Shown one piece after another: positions 22,239 to 31,662 of a stretch of DNA of 31,662 nt; the stretch's first letter is position 1; each line of letters starts with the position of its first letter. A program made the position numbers and the translations under genes. The notes beneath the pieces are model-generated. The model was not told the DNA's origin and did not search any database. It worked only from the letters and a program-made list of their open reading frames with translations. The DNA comes from CAZDYP01 sp964509505 (GTDB lineage Bacteria; Chloroflexota; Anaerolineae; JACRMK01): NCBI GenBank assembly GCA_964509505.1, contig CAZDYP010000041.1, forward strand, positions 1-31,662, written 5' to 3'.

Positions 22239-23486
22239 TCAACTCAACATAGTCCAGCCATTCGCATACACCAACCGCAGCCAACGCTCAATGGGGATAG
22301 GACCTTGCTCGTCGAGCGTGGGCCCATCGGTGATGGGATCGGTTGCGCGCCAATGATCGTAGAGGTTGCTGATGTCGGCGCGTGGATTGAGCTCCGGTGG
22401 GGCTGCCAGCGGCTTGAATAACGCAGGGAGCTGAGCGGCAGGCGTTGTCGTGAGGGCTTGAGGCCAGTCGCTGGACAACTTGCCGAGCAACTGCACCACA
22501 TCCTCGACGATCTTCCCCATCTCACTGCGCGCCTCCCCCATGGTCGGCACGGCAGCTTGCGCGTATTCGAGCTGTGTTGTCGTGCTAAGTTTGACATGGC
22601 GACCGCTGCGACGCACGTACCAACGATGTTCCAGCGCTTCTGCTTGATCAAATTGCCCCATGAGCTCCAGCGTCTTCGTGTAAATGTATGGGCGAATGGC
22701 AGGCACAGGAAAGCGTCCATCATCCTGCACAAATTTTACGCCCGCGTACGCCGATTGCACGTCTTGCGCGGTTTGCGCGATGGACTCGCCCGCAATCAGC
22801 GCGCCATACACATCCGCAAAAATTTCTTCGACCCATCTGGCAATCCAAACTGAACGCAGCTGCAAGGTTTGATCGCGTAGCTGTTGACGCAACGAGCTGT
22901 CGCCTCCTTGTTGTCCATGCCAGAAGACGTAGTGGCCGATTTCGTGGGGGATGGCGAGGAAGTCTTGTGGCGCGACCATGCACGTATAGGGAATGGCGAC
23001 GAGGGCGACGGGCGCGTATGGAATGACGGAGACCGCCGCCGAACGATTGAAGTACGTCAGTACCGTTTGCGGCTCGCTGTGCAGCGGACGCTTTAGCCAG
23101 GTATTAAGCACGGGTTTGATGGCGGCGTAGGCCAGCTGGTCAGCGTGGCGTAACGTCTCGACCATGCTCTCATTGCCTGTGCTGCGTTGGGCAATAGCGG
23201 ATGAAATGGCTTGGATGTCGTTGCCAATTTGCTTGAAGATCGCAGTAAAAATGGCTTCGGGTGGATAGTCGGGCGACGTGATCAGCAAGGGATCCGCAGG
23301 GTTGCTGAGATGGTCAGCGAAGAAGTTGTAATGACCACGCGCAAAATTGCGGAGACGTTGCGCGAGACTGACCAATGTTTGCTTGCGCGCAAAGTCACTT
23401 GTGGATTGACTTGCCATGGCTGCCATCAGGTTATCGAGCGCGAGCCAGCGCGATTCCCAAATGAGCAGGTCGGATGAGTTGGACAT
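22239..23486 (-). CDS. Uncharacterised zincin metalloprotease (HEIGH)
   Basis: A 415-residue soluble protein without signal peptide. HEIGHYVFWH (residues 181-190) is a zincin HExxH motif. About 35 residues later comes VEEIFADVYGALIAGE, where Glu220/Glu221 and Asp224 fit the second glutamate helix of gluzincins. No family name was recognised; the N-terminal 150 residues look helical. The ORF can be extended to 23555, but that part is encoded by a 7-nt repeat. ATG 23486 has AGGAGG six to seven bases upstream. An extended -10 promoter lies at 23620-23628, so the repeat would form nearly all of the mRNA leader. Substrate and role are unknown. Confidence 0.75.
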   Translation of the reverse strand: MSNSSDLLIWESRWLALDNLMAAMASQSTSDFARKQTLVSLAQRLRNFARGHYNFFADHLSNPADPLLITSPDYPPEAIFTAIFKQIGNDIQAISSAIAQRSTGNESMVETLRHADQLAYAAIKPVLNTWLKRPLHSEPQTVLTYFNRSAAVSVIPYAPVALVAIPYTCMVAPQDFLAIPHEIGHYVFWHGQQGGDSSLRQQLRDQTLQLRSVWIARWVEEIFADVYGALIAGESIAQTAQDVQSAYAGVKFVQDDGRFPVPAIRPYIYTKTLELMGQFDQAEALEHRWYVRRSGRHVKLSTTTQLEYAQAAVPTMGEARSEMGKIVEDVVQLLGKLSSDWPQALTTTPAAQLPALFKPLAAPPELNPRADISNLYDHWRATDPITDGPTLDEQGPIPIERWLRLVYANGWTMLS

Positions 23487-23503
23487 GCAGAGCCTCCTAG
23501 GAT

Positions 23504-23615
23504 GGCGGATTGCGAATGGCAGCGGGCGAATGGGAATGAAGGTAATCGTTGGCAAGTAGTCACGCGCTATTTGCCATGCGCCGTTCGCTATCCGCTATTT
23601 GCCATTTGCTGTGGG
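23504..23615. repeat. 112-bp 7-nt phased tandem repeat hairpin in metalloprotease leader
   Basis: Sixteen successive 7-nt units stay in phase across 112 bp. The left units are of the type GGCGAAT and TGCGAAT. The right units are the complementary type (two exact CTATTTG, CCATTTG, CTATCCG). The two halves fold back on each other. It lies wholly between the predicted promoter and the start codon of the metalloprotease gene. Confidence 0.88.
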
Positions 23616-23619
23616 CGCG

Positions 23620-23628
23620 ATTATAGCA
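23620..23628 (-). promoter_or_regulatory. Extended -10 promoter of the metalloprotease gene
   Basis: Minus strand TGCTATAAT (23628-23620), identical to the extended -10 of the response regulator and tRNA-Ser(GGA). No good -35. The leader would be about 125 nt. Confidence 0.6.
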
Positions 23629-23723
23629 CGATGAAGCGTAGAAAACTAGCGCGCCGCCTGAAGGTGATGATTTCTTTACGAATTTCTTACGGTTTCGCGC
23701 CTTTTCTTTTCGCGCGAACTTTC

Positions 23724-23729
23724 TATAAT
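23724..23729 (+). promoter_or_regulatory. -10 element of the giant surface-protein gene
   Basis: TATAAT at 23724-23729 in an otherwise AT-rich stretch; no convincing -35. Transcription would start near 23736 and give a leader of about 115 nt rich in stem-loops. Confidence 0.5.
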
Positions 23730-23731
23730 CA

Positions 23732-23818
23732 AAGCAGTGCTTAAAAGGCGTAGAGCGCTGCGCCAACATCGTTGCCGATGGCTAGCCCCACAGGCGGAGA
23801 GGTTTGCCCCTGTGGGCT
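23732..23818 (+). promoter_or_regulatory. Structured 5' leader with four consecutive stem-loops
   Basis: AAGC/GCTT (23732-23742), GGCG/CGCC (23747-23764), CATCG-TTGC-CGATG (23767-23780) and AGCCC-ACAGG/CCTGT-GGGCT with one bulged C (23784-23818) follow in series between the promoter and the ribosome site of the giant gene. The last stem is strong but has no T-run. It may be a regulatory RNA or an mRNA-stabilising leader; no known riboswitch class was matched. Confidence 0.45.
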
Positions 23819-23849
23819 TATGAGTTTATGGCAATTTTTAGGGAGCGTT

Positions 23850-24495
23850 ATGTTTCGGTCATTTTCCACACTTCCAATCTTATCAGCTCGCGTTGCAGGT
23901 CTGCGTTTATGTCTCAGCATCGTGTTGGCGTTGGGTTTGGTGTTCGGCGCAACGTGGGTCGTCGAGCGGGCGCAGGCGAAGCCGCTGGCCGTGACGATTA
24001 CCGTGACAACTACCGCCAATAATGGCCCCGGTTCATTGCGGGATGCGCTGGTGGCGGCTGCCGCTGGCGATACCATTAACTTTAGCTTGCCTGCCAATTC
24101 AATTATCACAGCTAGCTCGACGCTCACGGTTTCAAAATGGTTGACGATTGACGGCTCCTCCGCGGTGAACCTAATGGTTCTGGTCACAAATTCGATTCGT
24201 GTGTTCAGTGTGACCGCGCCCGCCACCTTTATCTCGTTCACGGTCGCGCGGGGTAATGTTGCAGGTCCAGGCGCAGGCATTAGCAGCACGACCAACCTCA
24301 CGCTAACCAGCATGGCTATTCTCTCCAACACAGCCACGACGGGCAATGGCGGCGGTGTTGCCGTAGGCGGCGCGGCGATTGTGTCGGGCACGCTTTTCCG
24401 CAACAACCGTTGTACGGCGGGCGGTGGCGGCTGCGATGGCGGCGCCTTGTATGTCAGCGGCGCGCTCATGGTTACTAATACCCAATTCATCAGCA
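23850..24495 (+). CDS. Giant surface protein, N-terminal part (signal peptide, beta-helix), runs into gap
   Basis: First part of a very large exported protein. The N terminus has a signal-like hydrophobic stretch (LCLSIVLALGLVFGATWVV) ending near AQAKP. Next comes the typical opening of right-handed parallel beta-helix proteins: TANNGPGSLRDALVAAAAGDTINF. Helix rungs rich in Gly, Asn and Thr follow. ATG 23850 has GGGAG upstream and gives the signal peptide a normal length; the ORF could extend to 23772 but that part lies in the structured leader. The coding frame stays open to the scaffold gap at 24496. The next two fragments are almost certainly the same gene in shifted window frames. Confidence 0.85.
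24411..24495. repeat. 85-bp near-exact repeat abutting scaffold gap (copy 1; copy 2 at 24661-24745)
   Basis: The 85 bp before the gap match 24661-24745 with only three differences (24416, 24417, 24440). They encode the beta-helix rung CDGGALYVSGALMVTNTQFIS. The match stops exactly at the gap edge, which explains why assembly failed there. Confidence 0.9.
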
Positions 24496-24595
24496 NNNNN
24501 NNNNNNNNNNNNNNNNNNNNNNNNNNNNNNNNNNNNNNNNNNNNNNNNNNNNNNNNNNNNNNNNNNNNNNNNNNNNNNNNNNNNNNNNNNNNNNN
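24496..24595. other. Scaffold gap (100 N)
   Basis: Exactly 100 N, a conventional placeholder for unknown length. Open frames on both sides require a true length divisible by 3, given that the frame shifts by one across the placeholder. Confidence 0.95.
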
Positions 24596-24674
24596 ATGGC
24601 GGCGCGGTCTATGCCAACAACACCGCTAGAATCTTCAACAGCACCTTCCAAAACAATCGCTGTACAACGGGCGG
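24596..24674. repeat. 79-bp exact repeat after scaffold gap (copy 2 at 25001-25079)
   Basis: The first 79 bp after the gap are identical to 25001-25079 and encode GGAVYANNTARIFNSTFQNN plus CTTG. Recent duplication of beta-helix rungs is the simplest reading. Confidence 0.9.
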
Positions 24675-27600
24675 TGGCGGCTGCGATGGTGGCGCCTTGT
24701 ATGTCAGCGGCGCGCTCATGGTTACTAATACCCAATTCATCAGCAATACCGCCACGGATGATGGCGGCGCAGTCTATGCCGCTAATACCGCGCAGTTCGA
24801 CAGCGCGTATTTTGCGAGTAATCAATGCACCGCTAACAATTGTAACGGCGGCGCGCTCAATGTACAAGGCACGCTCGTACTGACCAGCACCACCTTTGTA
24901 AGTAATACCAACTCGGCAGGCTTGGGCGGTGCGGTGTATGCAAATGCGACACTCCTCATCACCAATACAACCTTCCTCACCAACACAGCTACTGCTGATG
25001 ATGGCGGCGCGGTCTATGCCAACAACACCGCTAGAATCTTCAACAGCACCTTCCAAAACAATCGCTGTACAACGGGCGGCTGTGACGGCGGCGCGGTGTA
25101 TGCTACCAACAATGGCAACATGGTGGGTGTGACCAATACGTTGTTCATCAACAATGCTGCTAATCCCAGCTCAGGCACGAGTAATGGCGGCGCGTTGTAT
25201 GTAGAAGGCGCTGCTAGCGCGACCACAGGCCGCATCGTCAATGCGCTGTTTGCGCGCAATGCCGCAGGAGGCAACGGCGAAGCCGTTTATGTTAATAATA
25301 CGAACGGCCCGTTGCAAATTGTGAACAGCACCATCGCCAGCCCAACATTGGCTAGTGGTTCAGCCATCTACGTCAACGGCGGCACGGTTGGTATTTCCAA
25401 CACGATTGTCACAAGCCACACCACGGGCATCAACGAAGCAGGTGGTACAGCCTATCAGAATTACAATCTGTTCTTTGGCAATACGACCAACGCTTCCGTT
25501 GGCGTGGCCGGTGGGGGAAATAGTATCACGGGTAACCCACTCTTCGTTGACCAATCCACCGACGACTATCACATCAATCTGAGCAGCCCTGCGGTTGATC
25601 AAGGCAACGGCGCGGCGTATTTCCCCACCTTCGACATTGACGGCGACACCCGCCCGCAAGGCACAGCGCGTGACATCGGCTACGACGAAGTCGCCAGCGC
25701 CGATGTCGCCGTCCTCAAGCTCGTTACCCCGACGAGCGGTGTGCCCCTCACGCCGATTACTTACACCATTCGCATCACCAATAACGCCAGCAATGCCTCC
25801 GCATACAATGTCATTATCACTGACATCATCCCCCTCACGGTAACTAGCGCGAGCTACGCCAGCTCCGTATCCGTGACAACGATTGGCAGCCAGAACTACG
25901 TTTGGAAAATTGCCAGTTTGCCGCCAACCACGACCGCCATCATCACCGTGACGGGCTTAATCAGCTCCACCGCTGCCCCTTCGACATTTAGCAACACAGT
26001 CATAGTCACAGGCACATTCCGCGATAACGTCAGCGCGAACAACTCTTATACGACGCCCTTCACTATTCTTGAAAGTTTGTGCGCCGCGACACCCAACAAT
26101 GGCGTCACCGTCTTCCGCTCGAACGATGCGCGCGCGGTGCAGCTCGCCGTTGACGCCGCCAGCGCAGGCGATACGGTGAAAGTCGCTGGCACATGCGCCA
26201 GCGTCCAATCACGCGGCGGTACCACGCAAACCGTCTATATCAGCAAGACCTTGACGCTGCAAGGCGGTTACACGACGACGAACTGGACCACTTCCGACCC
26301 CACCAATCAACCGACGACGCTCGACGCGCAGAATGAGGGGCGCGTCGCCGTCGTCACTGCCTCGCTCACCATCTCGAATGTGACGATACAAAATGGCTAT
26401 GGCGTAGGCAATGGCGGCGGCATCAGCACGACGAATGCGTTGACGTTGAGCAATGTCAATATCTATACCAACACGGCGACGGCGCACGGCGGCGGCGCGT
26501 ACGTGGGCGGCGCGACGCGCATCACCGATGGCGTGTTCAGAGCGAACAGCTGTGGGGCGTCATGCAATGGCGCAGGGCTAGGAGCAAACACGCAAGATGT
26601 AACCATCGTCGGCGCGCAATTCATCAGCAACACCTCGCAAACCAATGGCGGGGCGTTGCACACCGACGGCAACCTGAGCGTGCAGAACGCCTACTTCGAG
26701 CGGAATGTGGGTGTTTCAGGCGGCGCAGGCGGTGCGATTGCGCATTTTGGGTTTGGCACGCTCGTGACCATCACCAACAGCATTTTCCTAACCAACAGTT
26801 CAGGCGCCGATGGCGGCGGCATCAATATCGCGGGCGCATTGACCTTGCATAGCGCGACATTCTCGGGCAATGTTGCTGGCAGTCAAGGCGGCGCGGTGCG
26901 CTTGTTCGGCGCATTTGCGATTAGCAACGTCACGCTTTTGGAAAATCGCGCGACGCAAGGCGGCGGCATCTGGTTTACCAGCGGCACAGGCACTGTCGTG
27001 AACACCTTGTTGGCGCGCAATACAGCGACGAGTGGCAACGGCGCGGCGCTCTGGTCCAGTTCGTCAGGCGTCGTGAACATCGCGCATACCACCATTGCGA
27101 GCCCGACGCTTGGCAGCGGTTCAGCAGTCTATGTGACCAATGGTGTAGCCAATGTCACCAACACGATCATCACCAGTTACACCACAGGCATCCACCAAAC
27201 GGGCGGCACAGTCAACGAAGACTACAATCTCTTCTTCGGCAACAGTACGAACATCGTTGGCACGGTCACAAGTGGCGGGCAGAGCTTCACGGGCAACCCT
27301 GCCTTCAACAATCCTGCCAGCGACGATTATCATTTGACGGCGACCAGCGCGGCGATTGACGCAGGCATGAATGCGGGTGTGACGAGCGACTTCGAAAACG
27401 ATCTCCGTCCGCAAGGGCTCGCGTCCGACATCGGCTATGACGAATCGCCATACACATCCGTCGCAGATTTGTCCATCGTGAAGAGCGTGTCGTATAACGC
27501 GCCTGCCCTGCCGTATCAACCCATCACTTACACCATCATTTTCACCAACAACGGTCCGCAAGTGGCGCTGAACGTGACCATCACGGATCTTGTGCCAGCG

Positions 27601-28191
27601 GAATTGACCAATGCAGCCTACACTAATAGCGGCGTTGCGTTGACGCTAGTTGGCGGGTCAAGCTACGTTTGGCAAATTGCCTATCTGCCGCCGAACTCAG
27701 GCGGCATCATCACCATCACGGCAAACATCAGCCCGAACCTTGCCAGCGCGATGAGCTTCACCAACACCGCAACCATCACTACAACCAGCGATGTGACGCC
27801 GACGAACAACACGAGTACGGCGGTTGTGACGGTCGTCTTACCTGAAGTCTCATTTAGCAGCGCAACGTATAGCGTGATCGAAGATCAGGGTCCCGCGCTG
27901 ATCACAGTCACGCTTAATGTGTCGCCGTTCACGACGGTGACGGTGAACTATGCGACCAGCGATGACACCGCCTCTTTCCTGACCGATTACGCGACCACGA
28001 CAGGTGTGTTGACCTTCGCGCCCGGTCAGACGGCGCTGACGTTCACTGTCCTGATTTCAGTGGACAACATCTATGAGGGCAATGAAACCTTGCTCTTGAC
28101 ATTGAGTAGTCCATCCATAGCAACCATCACAAGCACCAACCCCGTGACGCTGACGATTGTGAACGACGATGCCTTGCCGCAAATCGCGTTC
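24596..28191 (+). CDS. Giant surface protein, middle part (two beta-helices, two DUF11 domains, first Calx-beta)
   Basis: About 1,200 codons between the two gaps. The order is: beta-helix rungs with repeated GGAVYA/NTxF/SNTA patterns (to about 25690), then a DUF11 domain (VLKLVTPTSGVPLTPITYTI with NVIITDIIPLTVTSA). A second beta-helix of the POMP-like type starts with CAATPNNGVTVFRSNDARAVQ (26080-27450). A second DUF11 domain (LSIVKSVSYNAPALPYQPIT, 27465-27835) and the first Calx-beta domain from 27844 complete the fragment. All parts are extracellular adhesion or stalk modules. The mid-gene frame differs from that before the first gap only because the gap size is arbitrary. Likely role: cell-surface attachment or filament coating, by analogy with other such proteins. 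Confidence 0.85.
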
Positions 28192-28291
28192 NNNNNNNNN
28201 NNNNNNNNNNNNNNNNNNNNNNNNNNNNNNNNNNNNNNNNNNNNNNNNNNNNNNNNNNNNNNNNNNNNNNNNNNNNNNNNNNNNNNNNNNN
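28192..28291. other. Scaffold gap (100 N) inside second Calx-beta domain
   Basis: Exactly 100 N. The flanking frames require a true length of 3n+2. Restoring the roughly 336-bp unit spacing suggests about 119 bp if no whole unit was lost. Confidence 0.95.
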
Positions 28292-31200
28292 CGCCTCGTT
28301 CCTGAGCGACTACGCGGCGCTGACGCAAGCGCTGCTGTTCGCGCCGTTGCAAACCGCCGTCACGACGACCATCACAATTAGCGATGATGTAATTTATGAA
28401 GGCAATGAAACAGTCTCACTCACATTGAGTAGTCCAGTCAATGCGACGATTACAGGGACGAATCCCGCCGTGCTCACCATCGTGGACAACGAGACGCAGC
28501 CAACCGTGCAGTTCAGCACAAGCGCGTACAGTGTGACGGAGGATGCGGGTCCCGCCGTTATCACAGTGACGTTGAGCGGGCAGAGTGCGTTCACTGTCAC
28601 GGTGACCGTGACTAGCACAAATGGGACAGCAATTGCGCCAGCCGATTATGCATCAGTTAGCGCGGTATTGACGTTCGCACCGGGCGTAACACAACAAACA
28701 TTCAACGTGAGCATCGCCCCCGATTTGTTGGATGAGTTGGATGAGACATTGCTGTTGACATTGGGCGGCGCGATTAACACAACGATTACAGGGACGAACC
28801 CTGTGACGTTGACGATTCTTGACGACGACTTGCCGCCGAGTCTGTCCATTAGCGGCGTGACGCAGAACGAAGGCGACACCGGCGCAACGAGCTTTGTGTT
28901 CACGGTCACACTCAGCGCGCCAAGTGGTCTCACCGTCACCGTCAACTACACGACAGGCGATGACACAGCGTTGACTGCCGATGGTGATTACAATGCGACA
29001 AGCAGCACAGTCACATTCGCGCCAGGCGCGACGACACGCTTCATCACGGTCACGGTCAATGGTGACATGAAGTTCGAGTTAGACGAGACGTTCGTTGTGA
29101 CGTTGACGAATCCAGTCAACGCGACGCTTGCCATCACTAGCGCCATTGGCGCGATTGTGAACGACGACGCACTGCCGAGTGTACAGTTCAACTCGACTCA
29201 GTATAGTGTGGTTGAAGATCTGGGCCCTGCGACGATTACGGTCACGTTAAGCAACCCATCGGCGTTTACGATCACCGTGAACTACACCAGCGCCAATGGC
29301 ACGGCGCTGGGTGGGGCGGATTACGTTGCGGCGAATGGCGTGATGACGTTTGCGCCGAACACAACACAACAAACTTTCGCGGTTGCGACCATCGTGGACA
29401 ACATTGACGAAGCAAACGAGACGGTGTTGCTTGGCTTAAGCAGTCCTGTCAGCGCAACGTTGGGCGTGACTAACACCGCAACGCTCATCATCACGGACGA
29501 CGATCCAACGCCAAGCGTCAGCTTCAGCGCACCCACATACTTCACGAATGAACTCACGACGACGGTATCCATCTTAGTCGAGCTTTCAAATCCGTCGGCG
29601 TTCACCATCACCGTGAACTATGCAACAAGCGACAACTCCGCAACGGCGGGCTTAGATTACATCAGCGCGAGCGGCGCGTTGACATTTACGCCGGGCATGA
29701 CCCAACAGGGATTCAGCGTCAGTATCTTGCACGATGTCATCAGCGAATCTGATGAGACGGTGACGCTCACGTTGAGCAGCCCCATCAGCGCGACGCTGGG
29801 CGTGATCAATGCCGCGACGCTGGTCATTGTGGATAACGACGGCACGCCGCGAGTAAACTTTGAAAGCGTCGTTTACGCGGCAGCGGAGAATGTTGGTGCT
29901 GCAGTCATTACGGTCACACTAACGAACCCCTCCGCGTTCACCATCACGGTGGGGTATAGCACAACCAACGGCACGGCGAGCGCATCTGCTGATTATACGG
30001 CGACGACAGGCGTGTTGACATTCACGCCAGGCACAACCGCCTTGACGTTCAGCGTGCCTATCATGGATGATGCGATTGACGAACCCAACGAGACGATTAC
30101 CCTGACCTTGAGTAATCCCGTCAGCGCAACACTTGGCATTGCGCCGACGGCGACGCTGACGATTGTGGACGACGAACCGACGCCAAGCATCACCTTGAGC
30201 GCCAGCGGGTACAGTGTGAATGAGACGGCAGGCGCGGTAGTGGTGACGGCGACGTTGAGCGGACAGAGCGCGTTCACCATAACCGTCGTCATTACGACGA
30301 GCGACGGCGCGGCGACGGCGGGCAACGACTATGCAGCGCTTTCCGCGACGTTGACCTTTGCGCCCTTGCAGACCAGCGTGACAACGAGTATTGCCATCAG
30401 CGATGACGTAGTGTACGAAAGCTCTGAGACATTCAATATCGGATTAAGTGGGGAGAGTAACGCAACGCTTGGCGCACCCAGCACAGCCGTTGTGACTATC
30501 CTTGACGACGAATTGCAACCAACTGTACAGCTGGACAGCGCAACCTATACCGTGGGTGAGACGGCGGGCGCGGTAGTGGTGACGGCGACGTTGAGCGGAC
30601 AGAGCGCGTTTACGGTGACGGTCACCCTGACGACGACGAACAACATCGCTAGCGACGCCAGCGACTATGCGCCGCAAAACGTGACCTTGACGTTTGCGCC
30701 CTTGCAAACCAGCGTGACGGCGAGCATTGCCATTACGGACGACGCTGTGTTTGAGGATTCGGAAACCTTCAATGTGGGTTTGAGCAATGCGGTGAGCGCG
30801 ACGGTAGCCGCACCGAGCGCGGCTGTCGTGACGATTCTCGATAATGAACTGCAGCCCACGGTACAACTTAGCAACGCAACCTACAGCGTGAACGAGAACG
30901 CGGGCTTCGTAGCAGTGACGGCGACGTTGAGCGGGCCGAGCGCATTCACGACGACGGTTATCATCACCACCAGCAACAGCACGGCGACGGCAATGAGCGA
31001 CTATGATGCTATCACTACGACCCTGACCTTTGCGCCGTTGCAGACCAGCGTAACGCAACCTATCACCATTAACGATGATGTGGCGTATGAAGGCGACGAG
31101 ACCTTCCACGTCGGTTTGAGCAACGCGGTGAGCGCGACCTTGAACGCGCCGAGCGCGGCTGTCGTGACGATTGTGGAGGACGAAGCAGTGCCAACCGCGC

Positions 31201-31662
31201 AGTTCAGCGCGAGCGCGTACAGCGTCAGCGAGAACGTGGGCGCGGCGACAATGACTGTGACTTTGAATTATCCGTCCGTGTTCACGATTACAGTGAACTA
31301 TGCAACCAGTAACGGCACTGCGGTGGCGGGCAGCGATTACAATGCAGCGAGCGGCACGCTCACCTTCACTCCGGGCATCACGCGTCAAACCTTCGCGGTT
31401 GCCATTCTCAACGACACACTGGACGAAGCCAACGAAACCGTCAATCTTACGCTCAGTGGAGCTGTGAGCGCCACAATAGGCGCGACAAATCTCGCGACGT
31501 TGACGATTGTGGACGACGATCCAACGCCTAGCCTTGTCATCGCCGATGTAACCAAGAGCGAAGGCAATGTTGGCGCGGCGCACTTCGTGTTCACCGTCAC
31601 CTTGAGCGCGCCGAGTGGTCTCACCGTCACCGTGAATTACAGCACAGCCAATGGCACAGCGA
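28292..31662 (+). CDS. Giant surface protein, Calx-beta stalk, runs off window end
   Basis: An uninterrupted frame (codons begin at 28293) of about 1,120 codons with no stop to the window end. It consists only of Calx-beta domains, the Ca2+-binding beta-sandwich first known from Na/Ca exchangers and common in bacterial adhesins. Acidic DDD/DDE linkers end each unit and are the usual calcium sites. The neighbouring units differ by point changes but share phrases such as VTATLSGQSAFT and FAPLQTSVT, a sign of recent duplications or gene conversion. Minus-strand ORFs in this stretch (for example 30444-31583) are by-products of the codon bias. The C-terminal anchor is outside the window. Confidence 0.88.

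Larger units (their letters stand above)
27844..31662 (+). repeat. Array of about 12 Calx-beta domains, period near 336 bp
   Basis: Units start near 27844, 28181, 28499, 28840, 29171, 29510, 29845, 30180, 30517, 30850, 31190 and 31525. Each encodes about 112 residues: VxFSxxxYxVxE, xITVTLxxPSxFTxTVNYxTS, LTFxPGxTxxTFxV, ExNETxxLTLSxPxxAT and LTIVDDD. Two units (28840 and 31525) are a distinct subtype with NEG/SEG and FVFTVTLSAPSGLTVTVNY. The array continues beyond the window. Confidence 0.88.

Noticed and set aside
23732..23818. c-di-GMP-I riboswitch (the complement contains CACAGGGGCAAACC, similar to the class core)
   Set aside because: The similarity is on the strand opposite to the gene, and the second helix with its receptor and the GCAAAGCC joining segment are missing.
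24496..24595. Frameshift or gene split between the two beta-helix ORFs
   Set aside because: The frame change coincides with a 100-N placeholder, so it reflects arbitrary gap length, not mutation.
30444..31583. Long minus-strand ORF (379 codons) in the Calx-beta region
   Set aside because: Its product is Arg/His/Ala-rich with no domain signature. It is the complement of a strongly biased repetitive plus-strand coding frame.
27844..31662. CRISPR or satellite array
   Set aside because: The regular period near 336 bp is a protein domain repeat in one open frame; there are no short direct repeats with unique spacers.

Overview
The window looks like draft (scaffolded) chromosome from a mesophilic member of the Chloroflexota, probably near Anaerolineae. 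This is an inference from gene style: a PadR regulator followed by multi-pass membrane proteins, a split MacA/MacB-type exporter with a YceI lipoprotein, a lone Flp pilin, and a giant beta-helix/DUF11/Calx-beta surface protein. No marker gene settles it. Two runs of exactly 100 N (24496-24595 and 28192-28291) are scaffold gaps of unknown true size, and both lie in the giant gene.

Layout. Positions 1-6490 (minus strand) hold the 3'-truncated PcrA/UvrD helicase, a remnant of a DNA methyltransferase, a CoxE-like VWA protein, its MoxR AAA+ partner, and IMP dehydrogenase (guaB). Positions 6624-11936 (minus) form an envelope cluster: YceI lipoprotein, periplasmic adaptor, ABC ATPase, MacB-type permease and a PD40 propeller protein. 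A divergent control region at about 11990-12120 separates it from a plus-strand two-component cluster: response regulator, secreted intradiol dioxygenase-like protein, histidine kinase and a CxxCH heme-binding protein. Positions 15783-18271 hold a PadR regulator with two membrane proteins, the second a site-2-protease relative lacking the catalytic Glu. Next come a Cu/Zn superoxide dismutase with an LPXTG tail, a MITE-like palindromic element, and an RNA island (tRNA-Ser(GGA), SRP RNA, tRNA-Ser(CGA)). After that lie a UbiB/ABC1 kinase-like protein, a Flp pilin and a zincin metalloprotease. The window ends inside the giant surface protein (23850 onward).

How the genes may work together. The response regulator is of the OmpR/PhoB type. 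The divergent region carries CAGC/GCTG cores in strict 11-bp phase, in opposite orientations toward the two promoters. This suggests one regulator controls both its own operon and the YceI-MacAB exporter, as an envelope or oxidative stress response. MoxR plus VWA is a classic chaperone pair. PadR and its membrane partners form a self-contained unit with a palindromic operator.

The most unusual signal is a genome-style repeat. About a dozen sites between genes, and some inside genes (pcrA, the VWA gene), consist of degenerate tandem units kept in strict 7-nt (once 8-nt, once 10-nt) phase. The unit sequence differs at every site, and many sites fold back on themselves as hairpins. They often sit in 5' leaders just ahead of start codons and explain several falsely extended N termini.
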